Positions 21,042 through 29,866 of a stretch of 64,000 bases of DNA are shown here, piece after piece. The position numbers and the translations under genes are program-made. Source of the stretch: Rhodomicrobium sp. Az07 (GTDB taxonomy: Bacteria; Pseudomonadota; Alphaproteobacteria; Rhizobiales; Rhodomicrobiaceae). The DNA lies in NCBI RefSeq assembly GCF_018619475.1, contig NZ_JAHFZG010000002.1, forward strand, positions 124,001-188,000. Reading direction: 5' to 3'. The notes below the pieces were generated by a model, which was given only the letters and a program-made list of their open reading frames with translations, was not told the origin of the DNA and searched no databases. How positions within the stretch are numbered: the stretch's first letter is position 1; each line of letters begins with the position of its first letter.

Positions 21042-21467
21042 ATGACCGATACGAAAGAAACCATCGTCTACGCGGTTTGCGAGGCGAATATCGCGCCCGG
21101 TTGGGTGCAGCCCTTCACGCTTGCGAAGGTGGGCGCGGATGGCAAGGAAGAGCCGTTCCCGATCCTGATCGTGCGCGACGAGGCGCGAAAGTTCTACGCT
21201 TACGTAAACGCCTGCCCGCACGAGAAGAAGCCGCTTTACGAAGAGTCCGAAAATTACGTTTCGGACGGGCGGCGCCATCTGCACTGCATGCAGCATGACG
21301 CGCGATTCGAGCCGAATACCGGGCTTTGCGTCGAAGGCGATTGCAAGTTCCAGAGCCTTGAAAGCATCCCCGTCGCCATCATCGACGGCGATGTCTGCAT
21401 CGCGGGCGTCGAACTCGCCGAGGACGACGATGCCGGGCCGCCGCCGATCATGATCGTCTCGGAATAA
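21042..21467 (+). CDS. Rieske (2Fe-2S) domain protein
   Basis: 141 residues, essentially a single Rieske domain. The cluster ligands are Cys and His in NACPHEKKPL and in LHCMQHDARFE, the C-x-H and C-x2-H pair. There is no membrane segment or signal peptide, so it is a soluble ferredoxin-type protein, not a bc1 subunit. The ATG at 21042 follows AGGGACGAC. The C-terminal tail is acidic and then proline-rich (DDDAGPPPIMIVSE). Its redox partner is not evident; a second iron-sulfur protein gene follows about 275 bases downstream. Confidence 0.88.
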   Translation: MTDTKETIVYAVCEANIAPGWVQPFTLAKVGADGKEEPFPILIVRDEARKFYAYVNACPHEKKPLYEESENYVSDGRRHLHCMQHDARFEPNTGLCVEGDCKFQSLESIPVAIIDGDVCIAGVELAEDDDAGPPPIMIVSE

Positions 21468-21504
21468 GGCGTTTGGCCGGAACTGAACATTCGCTTTGTT
21501 TAAT

Positions 21505-21545
21505 TACAGCGTCGTGCCGCAAATCAGACGCGGCACGACGCTGTA
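21505..21545 (+). terminator. Strong hairpin downstream of the Rieske gene
   Basis: A perfect 16-bp stem: TACAGCGTCGTGCCGC pairs with its reverse complement across a 9-base loop, starting 38 bases after the Rieske stop. Only short T stretches follow, so it may be a terminator or an mRNA-end stabiliser. It separates the two iron-sulfur protein genes. Confidence 0.6.
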
Positions 21546-21742
21546 GGTTTCTGTTGTCGATCAGCTTCTCTGCGTCGAATCGAGTCCGATTAAACGCAGG
21601 CTGATCCAGCCCAGTTCCAGCCTTCGCCCGGCCGCAGAAAGCGCGCATATCCCGCGATACGCCTTTTTGCACGCGCGACGCTTTCGGTACGAACCTTGCT
21701 ATCTCCCTTCCGCCGCTCGCGGCTTAAGCACAGGAGAAGCGA

Positions 21743-22108
21743 ATGTCCGAAGCCCTGACAACCGCCCCGGAAGGCAGACCCTTCGACCTGCCGCTGGTAT
21801 TCAAGCGCCATGTCTTCATCTGCGCGCAACAGCGCCCGCCCATGCATCCGCGCGGCAGTTGCGCGGCTTCCGGCGCGATGCCCCTGATCGAGCGGCTATC
21901 CGCGAAGATACAGGCGCTGCAAGACCCGGAACTTGCCGTCACCGTGACGGGCTGCCTCGGCTTCTGCCAGGCGGGGCCGGTGGTCGTCGTCTATCCCGAA
22001 GGCATCTGGTATGCGCCGAGGACCGTCGAGGACATCGACGAAATCTGCGTGTCGCATCTTTGCGAGGGCGAACCGGTCGAACGGCTCATCTTTGTGCCGA
22101 AGGTGTAG
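21743..22108 (+). CDS. Thioredoxin-like (2Fe-2S) ferredoxin
   Basis: 121 residues. The four cysteines fit the thioredoxin-fold ferredoxin pattern: one in KRHVFICAQQRP, one in RGSCAASGA, and GCLGFCQAGPVVVVYPEGIW for the last pair. Such proteins pass single electrons and resemble the NuoE C-terminal domain and Azotobacter FeII ferredoxin. AGGAG precedes the ATG. The reaction partner is not known. An imperfect GC hairpin near 22116-22139 separates it from the convergent PCuAC gene. Confidence 0.88.
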   Translation: MSEALTTAPEGRPFDLPLVFKRHVFICAQQRPPMHPRGSCAASGAMPLIERLSAKIQALQDPELAVTVTGCLGFCQAGPVVVVYPEGIWYAPRTVEDIDEICVSHLCEGEPVERLIFVPKV

Positions 22109-22139
22109 AGGCGATGCGCCGCCCCGCGCAGGGTGGCGC

Positions 22140-22625
22140 TTAATGGTGGTGAACGCCTTGCCCGGTAACGGCGGCGGGTTTTTCTGACGGCCCGCGCGTT
22201 ACTTGCAACTCGATGGGAATGTCTCCAGCCGTCTCGAAGGAGAGCGTAAGCGGGAACGGCTTGCCTTCCTCCAGTTTCGTTTTGAGGCCGACGAGCATGA
22301 TGTGCTTTTCGCCCGGCTTCAAACCCGTCAACGTACCGGGCTGAAGCGCGATGCTGCCGATGGGGCGCATTGCAATAACGCCGTCATCCGCGACGGTTTC
22401 GTGAAGCTCGACCCTCTCGGCAAGCGCGCTCGACGCGCCGATGAGGCGGTCAACCGCCCCGGTGTTGTTGGTGAGCGACACATAGACTGCGGCGTTTCCG
22501 GCAGCGTCAGGCGTGGGACGCGCCCAGGGATGAATGATCGCGATGTCCTTGTTCGCGTAAATATGCGCGTTGGCGGCGACCCCGCCGACTGAAACGAACA
22601 TGGCGGCGGCGATAAGACGGTTCAT
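22140..22625 (-). CDS. Periplasmic copper chaperone PCu(A)C
   Basis: About 161 residues from the ATG at 22625, which has AGAGG just upstream and begins the signal peptide (MNRLIAAAMFVSVGGVAANA). The mature part has the PCuAC copper site: HETVADDGVIAMRPI and LKPGEKHIMLVGL supply the H-x(n)-M and H-x-M ligands. The C-terminus ends in VHHH, a possible extra metal-binding tail. These chaperones deliver Cu(I) to cytochrome oxidase under low copper. SenC/ScoI is not adjacent. Confidence 0.92.
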   Translation of the reverse strand: MNRLIAAAMFVSVGGVAANAHIYANKDIAIIHPWARPTPDAAGNAAVYVSLTNNTGAVDRLIGASSALAERVELHETVADDGVIAMRPIGSIALQPGTLTGLKPGEKHIMLVGLKTKLEEGKPFPLTLSFETAGDIPIELQVTRGPSEKPAAVTGQGVHHH

Positions 22626-22846
22626 GTCGACCTCTGGCATGTGTTCCGTAGCTGAGACGTGAAGTTAAGACCGCCTTAACGAAATGCAAGACCAATGTCG
22701 GGGAGGGCGAGGGCGCTGTGAGCGACCTTTTCGCCCGTCTCCCGCATGGCTGATAGTCGCCCGGTGGCGTAGCGCAAGCGTGCATTGAACCGCTAACGCG
22801 AATGGCCTAGCTGTTGGGGCGACAAACCCGCAGGAGAACGGCCCCG

Positions 22847-25129
22847 ATGGCGAAGGATTTCAAGCAGAGCGCGATCGAATATCACGAGAGCGACCCGCCG
22901 GGAAAACTCGCCGTCACGCCGACGAAGCCGCTGTCCACACAGCGCGACCTGTCGCTCGCCTATTCGCCGGGTGTGGCGTTCGCCTGCGACGAGATCGTGG
23001 CCGACCCGGCGGCGGCGGCGCGCCTCACCGCGCGCGCCAACCTGATCGGCGTCATCACCAACGGCACGGCGGTGCTCGGCCTCGGCAATATCGGCCCGCT
23101 CGCCTCCAAGCCCGTGATGGAAGGCAAGGCGGTGCTGTTCAAGAAATTTGCCGGCATCGACGTGTTCGACATCGAGGTCGACGCGACGGACCCGGACCGC
23201 TTCGTCGACGCGGTGGCGGCGCTTGAGCCGACCTTCGGCGCGATCAATCTTGAGGACATCAAGGCGCCCGAATGCTTCGAGATCGAGCAGAAGCTTCGCG
23301 AGCGGATGAAAATCCCGGTGATGCACGACGATCAGCACGGCACGGCCATCGTGGTCGCCGCCGCGATCCTGAACGGGCTGAAGCTCGTCGGCAAGGACAT
23401 CGGCAGCGTGCGGCTTGCGTGCTGCGGCGGTGGGGCGGCGGCGCTCGCCTGCCTTAACCTGCTCGTGAGCCTCGGCCTCAAGCGCGAGAACGTCTTCGTC
23501 TCGGACCGGGTCGGCGTGGTCTACGAAGGCCGCACGGAGGAGATGAACCCCTACCTCGCGCGTTATGCGCAGCCGACGGAGTTCCGCAAGCTCGCCGAAA
23601 CCATGGCGGGCGCCGACATCTTCCTCGGCCTTTCCGCACCGCGCGTCGTCTCCGCCGAGATGGTGAAGACCATGGCGGAGCGCCCGATCATCATGGCGCT
23701 CGCGAACCCGACGCCCGAGATCATGCCGGACGAGGTGAAAGCCGTGCGCCCGGACGCGATCATCGCGACGGGCCGCTCGGACTTTCCGAACCAGGTCAAC
23801 AACGTCCTGTGCTTCCCCTTCCTGTTCCGTGGCGCGCTCGACGCGGGCGCGATCGAGATCAACGAGGCGATGAAGAAAGCCTGCGCCATGGCTATCGCCG
23901 ACCTCGCGCAGGCCGAGGCGCACGACATTGTGCTGACGGCCTACGGTGCGGAGAGCTTCCATTTCGGGCCGGATTACATCATCCCGAAGCCGTTCGACCC
24001 GCGCCTCATCACGCGGCTCGCGCCCGCCGTCGCCCTCGCGGCGATGGAGTCGGGTGTTGCCACGCGCCCCATCGCCGATTTCGCCGCCTACCGCGAAAAG
24101 CTCGTCCGCTTCGTGTTCCGCTCGGGCCTCGTCATGAAGCCCGTGTTCGAGGCCGCGAAACGCGCACCGAAGCGCGTCATTTTCGCGGAGGGGGACCGCG
24201 TCAAGGTGCTTCAGGCGGCGTATCAGGTGCTCTCGGAGGGTATCGCGCAGCCGATCCTCGTCGGCAGCCGCAAGTTCATGGAAGAACGCTTGCGCGATCT
24301 GGCCTTGCCGATGAAGCCCGGCGTCGATTTCCAGGTGTTCGATCCGACCGAAGATGCCAGCGTCGACGATCTCGCCGCCGACTATCACCGCCTGACCGAC
24401 CGCAAGGGCATCACCCGCTCGGATGCGCGCGTCGCGGCGCGGCGGCAGAACACCGTGATCGCCGCGATGTTGCTGAAGCGCGGCGAAGCGGACGCGATGA
24501 TCTGCGGTACGACCGGCCGCTTCGACCGGCATCTGAAGGACATTTCCGACATCATCGGCTTGCGCGCGGGCGTGAAGAATTTCGCCGCGCTGAACGCGCT
24601 CGTGCTCGAGTCGGGCACGTTCTTCGTCGCCGATACGCAGGTGAACTACGACCCGACCGCCGAGGAGGTGGCCGAAGCCGCCGCCCTTTCGGCCCGGCAG
24701 GTCGCCCGCTTCGGCCTGACGCCGAAACTCGCTTTCCTGTCGCACTCGAATTTCGGCAGCGGCAACACACCGAGCGCGAAGAAGATGCGCGAGGCGCTGC
24801 AACTGTTCTGGGAACGGGAGCCCGGCGTGGAAGCCGAGGGCGAAATGCATTCGGATATGGCGCTGGCGGAAGGCGTGCGCCGCGAGCTTTTCCCCTATTC
24901 GAAGCTCGAAGGCGAGGCGAACGTGCTCATCATGCCGTCGCTTGATGCGGCCAACATCGCCTATAACGCGATCAAGGTGCTGGGCTCGGCCATTTCCATC
25001 GGCCCGATCCTGCTTGGCGCCGCGATGCCCGCCCATATCGTGACGCCGTCCGCGACCGTGCGCGGCCTTGTGAACATGACGGCGGTGGCTGTGGTCGGCG
25101 CGGGCGAAAGCCGGGAGGCCGAACAATAG
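22847..25129 (+). CDS. maeB: NADP-dependent malic enzyme (fused to a phosphotransacetylase-like domain)
   Basis: 760 residues from the ATG at 22847 with AGGAG upstream. Residues 1-430 are the malic enzyme: [50 protein letters not shown], and the nucleotide site [12 protein letters not shown]. From about residue 445 a phosphate acetyltransferase-like domain follows ([16 protein letters not shown]). It usually lacks transacetylase activity and acts as an allosteric module. The enzyme decarboxylates malate to pyruvate with NADPH formation, useful for C4-acid growth. The gene stands alone. Confidence 0.96.
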   Translation: MAKDFKQSAIEYHESDPPGKLAVTPTKPLSTQRDLSLAYSPGVAFACDEIVADPAAAARLTARANLIGVITNGTAVLGLGNIGPLASKPVMEGKAVLFKKFAGIDVFDIEVDATDPDRFVDAVAALEPTFGAINLEDIKAPECFEIEQKLRERMKIPVMHDDQHGTAIVVAAAILNGLKLVGKDIGSVRLACCGGGAAALACLNLLVSLGLKRENVFVSDRVGVVYEGRTEEMNPYLARYAQPTEFRKLAETMAGADIFLGLSAPRVVSAEMVKTMAERPIIMALANPTPEIMPDEVKAVRPDAIIATGRSDFPNQVNNVLCFPFLFRGALDAGAIEINEAMKKACAMAIADLAQAEAHDIVLTAYGAESFHFGPDYIIPKPFDPRLITRLAPAVALAAMESGVATRPIADFAAYREKLVRFVFRSGLVMKPVFEAAKRAPKRVIFAEGDRVKVLQAAYQVLSEGIAQPILVGSRKFMEERLRDLALPMKPGVDFQVFDPTEDASVDDLAADYHRLTDRKGITRSDARVAARRQNTVIAAMLLKRGEADAMICGTTGRFDRHLKDISDIIGLRAGVKNFAALNALVLESGTFFVADTQVNYDPTAEEVAEAAALSARQVARFGLTPKLAFLSHSNFGSGNTPSAKKMREALQLFWEREPGVEAEGEMHSDMALAEGVRRELFPYSKLEGEANVLIMPSLDAANIAYNAIKVLGSAISIGPILLGAAMPAHIVTPSATVRGLVNMTAVAVVGAGESREAEQ

Positions 25130-25136
25130 AGTCCGG

Positions 25137-25415
25137 TTAGCGCCTTTCGGGACTTTTTTCCTTTTGCCGGGACGCCCTTCTGTCTTCCCGCTCGGCTTCC
25201 TCGCGTTGCTTGTTCGCGGGCTTGACTCCGAGGAGTTCGTCGACATCGATCACGCCGCCGCGTTCCGGATTAGGCTCCGTCAGCCCGTTCGGTTCGCGCT
25301 CGATTCGCAGCGGCTGACCGTCGTTGATGCGGCCCCGCTCCTGAGCGACCGCGCCGTCCGCGAAAGCCGCCATCGTCAAACCCAGCCCTATGCATCGCAT
25401 GTATTTCCGGTCCAT
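25137..25415 (-). CDS. Small secreted protein of unknown function
   Basis: 92 residues. The first 25 look like a signal peptide ending AAFADGAVAQ. The mature part is hydrophilic: a stretch with ERGGVIDVDELLGVKP and then a strongly charged tail rich in Arg, Glu and Lys. GGAGG lies 6 bases before the ATG, which supports a real gene. It converges with maeB with only 7 bases between. I do not recognise a family. Confidence 0.65.
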   Translation of the reverse strand: MDRKYMRCIGLGLTMAAFADGAVAQERGRINDGQPLRIEREPNGLTEPNPERGGVIDVDELLGVKPANKQREEAEREDRRASRQKEKSPERR

Positions 25416-25590
25416 GTCGCCCTCCGGCTTCGAGTTGAGCGCGGCGCGTTGGCCTGCCTCGGCGTGGAGACCGAGGCGGGACGAGCAGTGCTCGGGGGGA
25501 TGCTAATGTCCGGATGTTTAGGAAGGTCTGCGTTTATGCTCTCTATTTTATGGGATTGAATTGCTGGCGATCCACGCTCAGTGTCTTCGG

Positions 25591-26571
25591 TCAGGCCGAC
25601 CAACTGCGGCGTCCATCGAGCGGACGCGGCACGCCCGGTCGCCCCAGCGGGCATTCGAGCGCATCGCGGTCCCATCCGCCTGTTGTTGCTGCCGCGTCGT
25701 AGGTGCTCTGCAGAAAGGCGATCAGCCTGGAGTCCGGATCGCGGGCCCTCCTCACCGCGTCGTATGGCAGCAGGAATTCGCCGAGCGCGTCGCTGAAAAA
25801 GGCGGCGTCAGGCTCAACCGGCTGCCGCTTGAAATCGCTCGGCGTCGGATAGGCGTAGGAGTAGAAGGCGGGGTAATCGATGCCGTTGCCGCCCGGCCAG
25901 AAGCCCGCGCTCGACACTTCGTGCGAATAGGCTTCGCGGGTCACTTCGTCGGCGACGCCCGGCACGCCCCCCGGATGCGGCGGCGCGCGCCGCCCGGAAA
26001 ATCGCGTCACCGCGAGGTCGAAGCTGCCCCAGAAGAAATGCACGGGGCTGCACTTGCCGATGAACCCGGTGCGGAAAAGCTTGAACACGCGGTCGACCTG
26101 CACGAGCGCGCGCCAGAAACGCTGCGCGGCGTCGCGGTCGTAGGCGCGGTGGATCCGGTCCTCGCGAAAGGGAATGGCGTTCTGAATTTCCGATGGGATC
26201 TCGTAGATGTTCACCGCGATGTTGAGGCTGCCCAGCGTCTCCATGAGCCGCGCCTGAAAGTCGGCGACCGTTTGCGGTTCGAGCTTGAGTTCGCGGCGGC
26301 TGCCTTCGCTCGTCGCGATGGTCAGGAGGTGGTCCTGAAAGTCGAAGGCGATGTCGAAGGTTCGCGCGCCGTAGGGGATCGGCGAGGTGTCGAGCCCGCG
26401 CGACGTGACGTAAAGCGGCACATGCCATGAATGGTTGAGCCACGGCGTGAGCGCGAGCCGCACCTTGCCGACGATCTGCATCCACAGTTGCAGCGTTTCG
26501 GCCGTGTCCTTCCATGCGGGATAGGGGATGTCGGGCCAGTCGCGCGAGGTCGATGCCGAGGGCGTGTCCAT
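25591..26571 (-). CDS. DUF5996 family protein
   Basis: 326 residues. The N-terminus (WPDIPYPAWKDTAETLQLWMQIVGKVRLAL) and the aromatic-rich blocks HSWHVPLYVTSRGLDTSPIP and VHFFWGSFDLAVTRFSGR match the conserved family DUF5996, which has no assigned biochemical role. No signal peptide or membrane segment is seen, so it is probably cytoplasmic. AGGAG precedes the ATG. It is a single gene between a small secreted protein and ldtP, which read the same way. Confidence 0.85.
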   Translation of the reverse strand: MDTPSASTSRDWPDIPYPAWKDTAETLQLWMQIVGKVRLALTPWLNHSWHVPLYVTSRGLDTSPIPYGARTFDIAFDFQDHLLTIATSEGSRRELKLEPQTVADFQARLMETLGSLNIAVNIYEIPSEIQNAIPFREDRIHRAYDRDAAQRFWRALVQVDRVFKLFRTGFIGKCSPVHFFWGSFDLAVTRFSGRRAPPHPGGVPGVADEVTREAYSHEVSSAGFWPGGNGIDYPAFYSYAYPTPSDFKRQPVEPDAAFFSDALGEFLLPYDAVRRARDPDSRLIAFLQSTYDAAATTGGWDRDALECPLGRPGVPRPLDGRRSWSA

Positions 26572-26882
26572 CCGTCTCTCCTGGGGTGCTTTGGATCGGT
26601 CGCGGCCCGCAAGTCGAAGCTGCGTCCTTGGGGCGAAGGCCGCCGCACCGGGCGCCCATTTCGCGCTGGCCGCGCAGAGTCATACAAACGAGACGCGATC
26701 TTGTGCCCGCATCCAGCTAAAAAAGGCGGCGAAGGCGGCGCAACTGCCTCAGGCTTGATCGACGCTCGCGAACAAAGGCCCGGCCGCTCGAATTGACAAG
26801 GGCTCACGACGCGGAAATGAAAACGCCGGACAGGTGCCCGGCGTTTCAATTGGGTAAAGCCTTCGGCCCGCGAACAACGAAT
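26572..26882. other. Intergenic region, DUF5996 / ldtP
   Basis: This 311-base gap holds the promoter of the DUF5996 gene and, at its right end, the terminator of ldtP, which is listed separately. Apart from short GC-rich frames I see nothing else. Confidence 0.5.
26822..26847 (-). terminator. Rho-independent terminator after ldtP
   Basis: A perfect stem, AAACGCCGG against CCGGCGTTT, with an 8-base loop, starts 36 bases downstream of the ldtP stop. On the transcribed strand it is followed by a T-rich stretch, a good intrinsic terminator. Confidence 0.75.
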
Positions 26883-28169
26883 CTAGTAAGCCGAGGCAAT
26901 CGCCTCCACGCCGTCCTTGCGGTAGATGTCGCGACGGAACTGAACGGTTCCGTCGGGCGTGGCCCAGGCGGTGATATAGGTCCAGTACAGCGGCACGCGC
27001 TTCTTGAGCCGTACGAACAGGCGTTCGCCCGACTGCTTCATGCGCAGCACCTGCTGCACCGACCAGCCGTTGTCTTCAAGCAGCCACGCAACGAGTTGAT
27101 GAATGTTCTGCACGCGGATGCAGCCCGAGCTGTCCGCGCGGAAGCTCCTCTGGAAGACGCTCTGGCCGGGCGTGTCGTGCATGTAGACGCCCTGCGGACT
27201 TGCGAAATTGATCTTCGCGAAACCGAGCGGGTTCTCGTCGCCGGGCGCTTGCACATAGAAATAGCGGAGCGGTGCGTCCGACGACCAGTCGATCTTAGAG
27301 GCGTCGAGCTTCTTGCCCTTCTGATAGTCCTCGTGGGTCGCATAAGCGTCGATCTTGTACTTCGCGAGCACATCCAGACCGTCGCGGCCCTTCGGAACGA
27401 GGTCGTATTTCAACACGGTGGGCGGCACCACCCATTCCTTGTTGAAATTTATTTCCTCGATCGCCGAGTTCAAGAGCGGCGACGGCCGGTCCGGCTTGCC
27501 CACGACGCCCGCATGGCGGGAAACCACGTAATTGTTGTTCACAGCCTCGATCTGCGCCGCCGGGATGTTCACGATCACATATTTTCCGGCGGGCGTATTT
27601 GGCACCAACCCTTGCAGGCGCGCGAGGTTGGTCCGAAGTTGACGAAGTCGCGCACTGGCGGGAACGTTGAGCGCGTCGATTGTCGTCTGGTCGAGGAACC
27701 CCGTCGGCGGAATTCCGTGACGGGTTTGCGCGCGTTTGACCGCCTGCTCGACATAGGAATCGAAGACCTCCGGATAGCCGCCATAGGCCTGAAGATCGCC
27801 GGCCACCTGCAAACGCGTGCGAAGCTGGACGACGGCGGGGTGGCTCATTCCGGTACGAAGTTCGATGGGCGGAAGCTGCGGCCAGCCGCCACGCGCCACG
27901 ATCTCGGCATATTGCTTGATCGCGATCCTGGTGGTAGCGAGATTTTCCTTGGCTAGGGTCGGAAACCCGCGTTCGGGCTGCGTTTCCCATTCGCGCTGAA
28001 AGGCGCGGTCGCGCAAGGGCTGCTCCCAGGAATCGTCCGACTGGTCGAAGCCGAGCCAATCGTCGATCGAGCTTCCCCTGCGCTGGGCGTCCGCATCGCA
28101 AGATCCAACGACAACCATGAAGGCGGCCGCAAGGAATGCAGCCACTACCCTCGGTTTCATCATCCCCAT
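26883..28169 (-). CDS. Murein L,D-transpeptidase (YcbB-like)
   Basis: About 428 residues from the ATG at 28169 (GGAGA 6 bases upstream). The order is a signal peptide (VVAAFLAAAFMVVVGSCDADA, with a possible lipobox), a scaffold region, a peptidoglycan-binding domain (RTGMSHPAVVQLRTRLQVAG and FDSYVEQAVKRAQTRHGIP), then the YkuD catalytic domain with HDTPGQSVFQRSFRADSSG followed by CIRV and nucleophile Cys350. It forms 3-3 cross-links in peptidoglycan and joins proteins to it. The MarR-type regulator next to it resembles LdtR, which controls ldtP in Liberibacter and rhizobia. Confidence 0.92.
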   Translation of the reverse strand: MGMMKPRVVAAFLAAAFMVVVGSCDADAQRRGSSIDDWLGFDQSDDSWEQPLRDRAFQREWETQPERGFPTLAKENLATTRIAIKQYAEIVARGGWPQLPPIELRTGMSHPAVVQLRTRLQVAGDLQAYGGYPEVFDSYVEQAVKRAQTRHGIPPTGFLDQTTIDALNVPASARLRQLRTNLARLQGLVPNTPAGKYVIVNIPAAQIEAVNNNYVVSRHAGVVGKPDRPSPLLNSAIEEINFNKEWVVPPTVLKYDLVPKGRDGLDVLAKYKIDAYATHEDYQKGKKLDASKIDWSSDAPLRYFYVQAPGDENPLGFAKINFASPQGVYMHDTPGQSVFQRSFRADSSGCIRVQNIHQLVAWLLEDNGWSVQQVLRMKQSGERLFVRLKKRVPLYWTYITAWATPDGTVQFRRDIYRKDGVEAIASAY

Positions 28170-28506
28170 CCCGTCTCCAGCACTCAAATATGACAGCAAC
28201 CGCAACGCGATCTGCCGTTAACCCTGATGCGGTACGTGCCACCGAATTATGTCTATAACGCGGTTCCCGGCGCGCCAAAATCGACGAAACGCCCGCACCG
28301 CGTGCTCGGTGCTGAACGCTGTCCCTCGAATTAGCGCAGTAGCGTCCGTCATCGCAACGGTCGGATCTGCACCCTGTCATCGTTTCGGGAACTTCTGCCG
28401 ACCGGTGTGTCGGAAAGGTGCCTTCGAGCCGATGCCGAGTCGGATGAGAACGTTCGCGCCAAGGCGAAACTCGCCGGTCGATCCGGGCGGCGGGAAGCTC
28501 CAGCGA
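28170..28506. other. Intergenic region, ldtP promoter
   Basis: This 337-base gap lies between ldtR and ldtP, which read in the same direction, so the ldtP promoter and any LdtR site must be here. I cannot identify a convincing operator or a terminator for ldtR. No coding signal is seen. Confidence 0.4.
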
Positions 28507-29004
28507 TCAAAGCTGGTAACGGATCTGGTCGCCCCAGAAGCGCTCAAGCTTCACCGATATCTGATTGAAGTGCTTGAGGTCCGGAACGGAAACGCCGCCG
28601 ACCTTTTCGAGCATGTTCAGCTGCCGTTCGAGCAGCCGGTTGACCATTTCGGAGATGGCCTTGCCCTTGTCCGTCAGCTTTACGCGCACCGAGCGCTTGT
28701 CCGTGCGCGAGCGCTGGTGATGGATGTAGCCGCTTTCGACGAGCTTCTTGAGGTTATAGGAGACGTTCGAGCCGAGATAGAGACCGCGCGTCTTCAGTTC
28801 GCCGGCGGTGAGTTCGACGTCGCCGATGTTGAAAAGCAGGAGCGCCTGAACGCTGTTGACGTCGGTCCGTCCGACGCGTTCGAACTCGTCCTTGATCAGG
28901 TCGAGGAGAAGCCGGTGCAGGCGCTCGATCATGCGGAGCGTCACCAGATAATTGGATTTCAACGACTGGTCGTCCGGCTGGACGCGTACGAAATCGGCGA
29001 TCAT
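28507..29004 (-). CDS. ldtR: MarR-family regulator, LdtR-like
   Basis: 165 residues. A winged-helix core of the MarR type spans about residues 40-120: VNSVQALLLFNIGDVELTAG, GLYLGSNVSYNLKKLVESGY (recognition helix) and HHQRSRTDKRSVRVKLTDKG (wing). Sequence and neighbourhood agree with LdtR, the regulator of an L,D-transpeptidase and of stress and motility genes in Hyphomicrobiales. In Liberibacter the two genes are divergent; here ldtR is upstream of the transpeptidase on the same strand with a 337-base gap, so a separate promoter is likely. Confidence 0.85.
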   Translation of the reverse strand: MIADFVRVQPDDQSLKSNYLVTLRMIERLHRLLLDLIKDEFERVGRTDVNSVQALLLFNIGDVELTAGELKTRGLYLGSNVSYNLKKLVESGYIHHQRSRTDKRSVRVKLTDKGKAISEMVNRLLERQLNMLEKVGGVSVPDLKHFNQISVKLERFWGDQIRYQL

Positions 29005-29366
29005 TGGCCAACCATCCTGAGTTGTATAGAAGCCTCGTTCGCAACTTAGAGGCGATCTGTAAAAATCACCTTAATTGTAGCAACTTTTACGAGAAATATT
29101 GCAAGCCAATGCAATCGGAAGGGTATACAACCGGTTTGCTATCCGGGTTGAATTTGAAGTAATTTGAAGGAGTCCTGCGGGGGAACGCGGTTTCGGGCGC
29201 ACAGCCGCGCTTCGCCTTGGAACAGGGGTGGCGGCGACGGCTCGTGCTTGCGGGCCGAACTGGCTGTCACGATCGAGCTCGCGGCAAGCGGAGCCTGGAG
29301 AACATTGTCCTAGCCGCTGTTCCACTGGGAAGAGAGGGCAACAAAATCAATGACTTGGGAGAGTGT
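29005..29366. other. Intergenic region upstream of ldtR
   Basis: An AT-rich section at 29060-29165 probably contains the ldtR promoter. It includes an 18-bp inverted repeat at 29098-29115 with arms ATTGCA and TGCAAT, a possible MarR-type operator. Between it and tRNA-Glu the sequence is ordinary. Confidence 0.4.
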
Positions 29367-29441
29367 TGGCGCCCCGTAGGAGAATCGAACTCCTGTTTCA
29401 GCCGTGAGAGGGCCGCGTCCTGACCGCTAGACGAACGGGGC
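29367..29441 (-). tRNA. tRNA-Glu (anticodon CTC)
   Basis: The minus strand folds as a cloverleaf: acceptor stem GCCCCGT with ACGGGGC, D arm TCTAGCGGTCAGGA, anticodon stem-loop with loop CTCTCAC (anticodon CTC, reading GAG), T arm AGGAGTTCGATTCTCCT. The discriminator is G and the CCA end is encoded. GAG is the favoured Glu codon in such high-GC genomes. Confidence 0.96.
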
Positions 29442-29758
29442 GAGCGAGGCATCACATTAGGATGCGCCGCGCGATCGATCAAGCGCAAACCGAGAGCGCG
29501 CGTACCAAAATTCAGCGGGCGCCGATCGCTGGCCATCTTGTTGCCCTCGCGCGTCACCGCGAGCAGGGCCGGTTAGCGCGACGGTCGAACAGCGCGAAGC
29601 GCTGGGTCTGGGCCTGCGATGCGATTGATGAAATTTTTCCCCAATCCGTGGGGGAAACGCGCCTGCCTTTTCCAGATGCGCGCTTTCATCAGGCCGGGCA
29701 TATTTCTTCGGCGGTTGCTCTTGACGGGAAGCGCACGCGGGTTTTAGCTGCCCTCGAA
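29442..29758. other. Intergenic region, tRNA-Glu promoter and metZ promoter
   Basis: 317 bases between the leftward tRNA and the SAM-II leader. A rightward promoter candidate has TTGACG at 29721-29726 and a TTTAG-type -10 about 16 bases later, which would start transcription just before the riboswitch. Nothing else is recognisable. Confidence 0.5.
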
Positions 29759-29813
29759 CGTGGTCCTTTGCCGGCCGGCTTGCAGCCACGCTAAACATAT
29801 TGCTAAAAGGCCG
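29759..29813 (+). promoter_or_regulatory. SAM-II riboswitch
   Basis: The H-type pseudoknot of the SAM-II (metA) class can be read directly. P1 is CGTGG (29759-29763) with CCACG (29786-29790). The conserved segment GCTTGCAGCCACG is followed by CTAAACA and GCTAAAAGG. P2 forms between CGGCC (29772-29776) and GGCCG (29809-29813). It lies about 54 bases before the metZ start and downstream of a TTGACG promoter. In alphaproteobacteria this class turns off metA and metZ when SAM is abundant, usually by blocking ribosome access. Confidence 0.92.
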
Positions 29814-29866
29814 CTCGCCCTCTCTCCTGAAGGCTTACGGCATTTAGCGCCCATGAGAGAGTGACA

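Noticed and set aside
22116-22139. GC hairpin between the ferredoxin and PCuAC genes as a terminator
   Set aside because: Eight pairs with a G-T wobble and no T-run on either side; too weak to list as a terminator on its own.
22793-25246. Very long open frame (about 800 codons) antisense to the malic enzyme gene
   Set aside because: It mirrors the codon bias of maeB in high-GC DNA, has repetitive Arg/His/Asp-rich composition and no domain; the plus-strand frame is a clear enzyme.
16760-28345. 12-base string GCGCAGTAGCGT seen both near 16771 (before the ATP-grasp gene) and near 28335 (before ldtP)
   Set aside because: Only two copies, no symmetry and different surroundings; a chance match in 64 kb of GC-rich DNA cannot be excluded.
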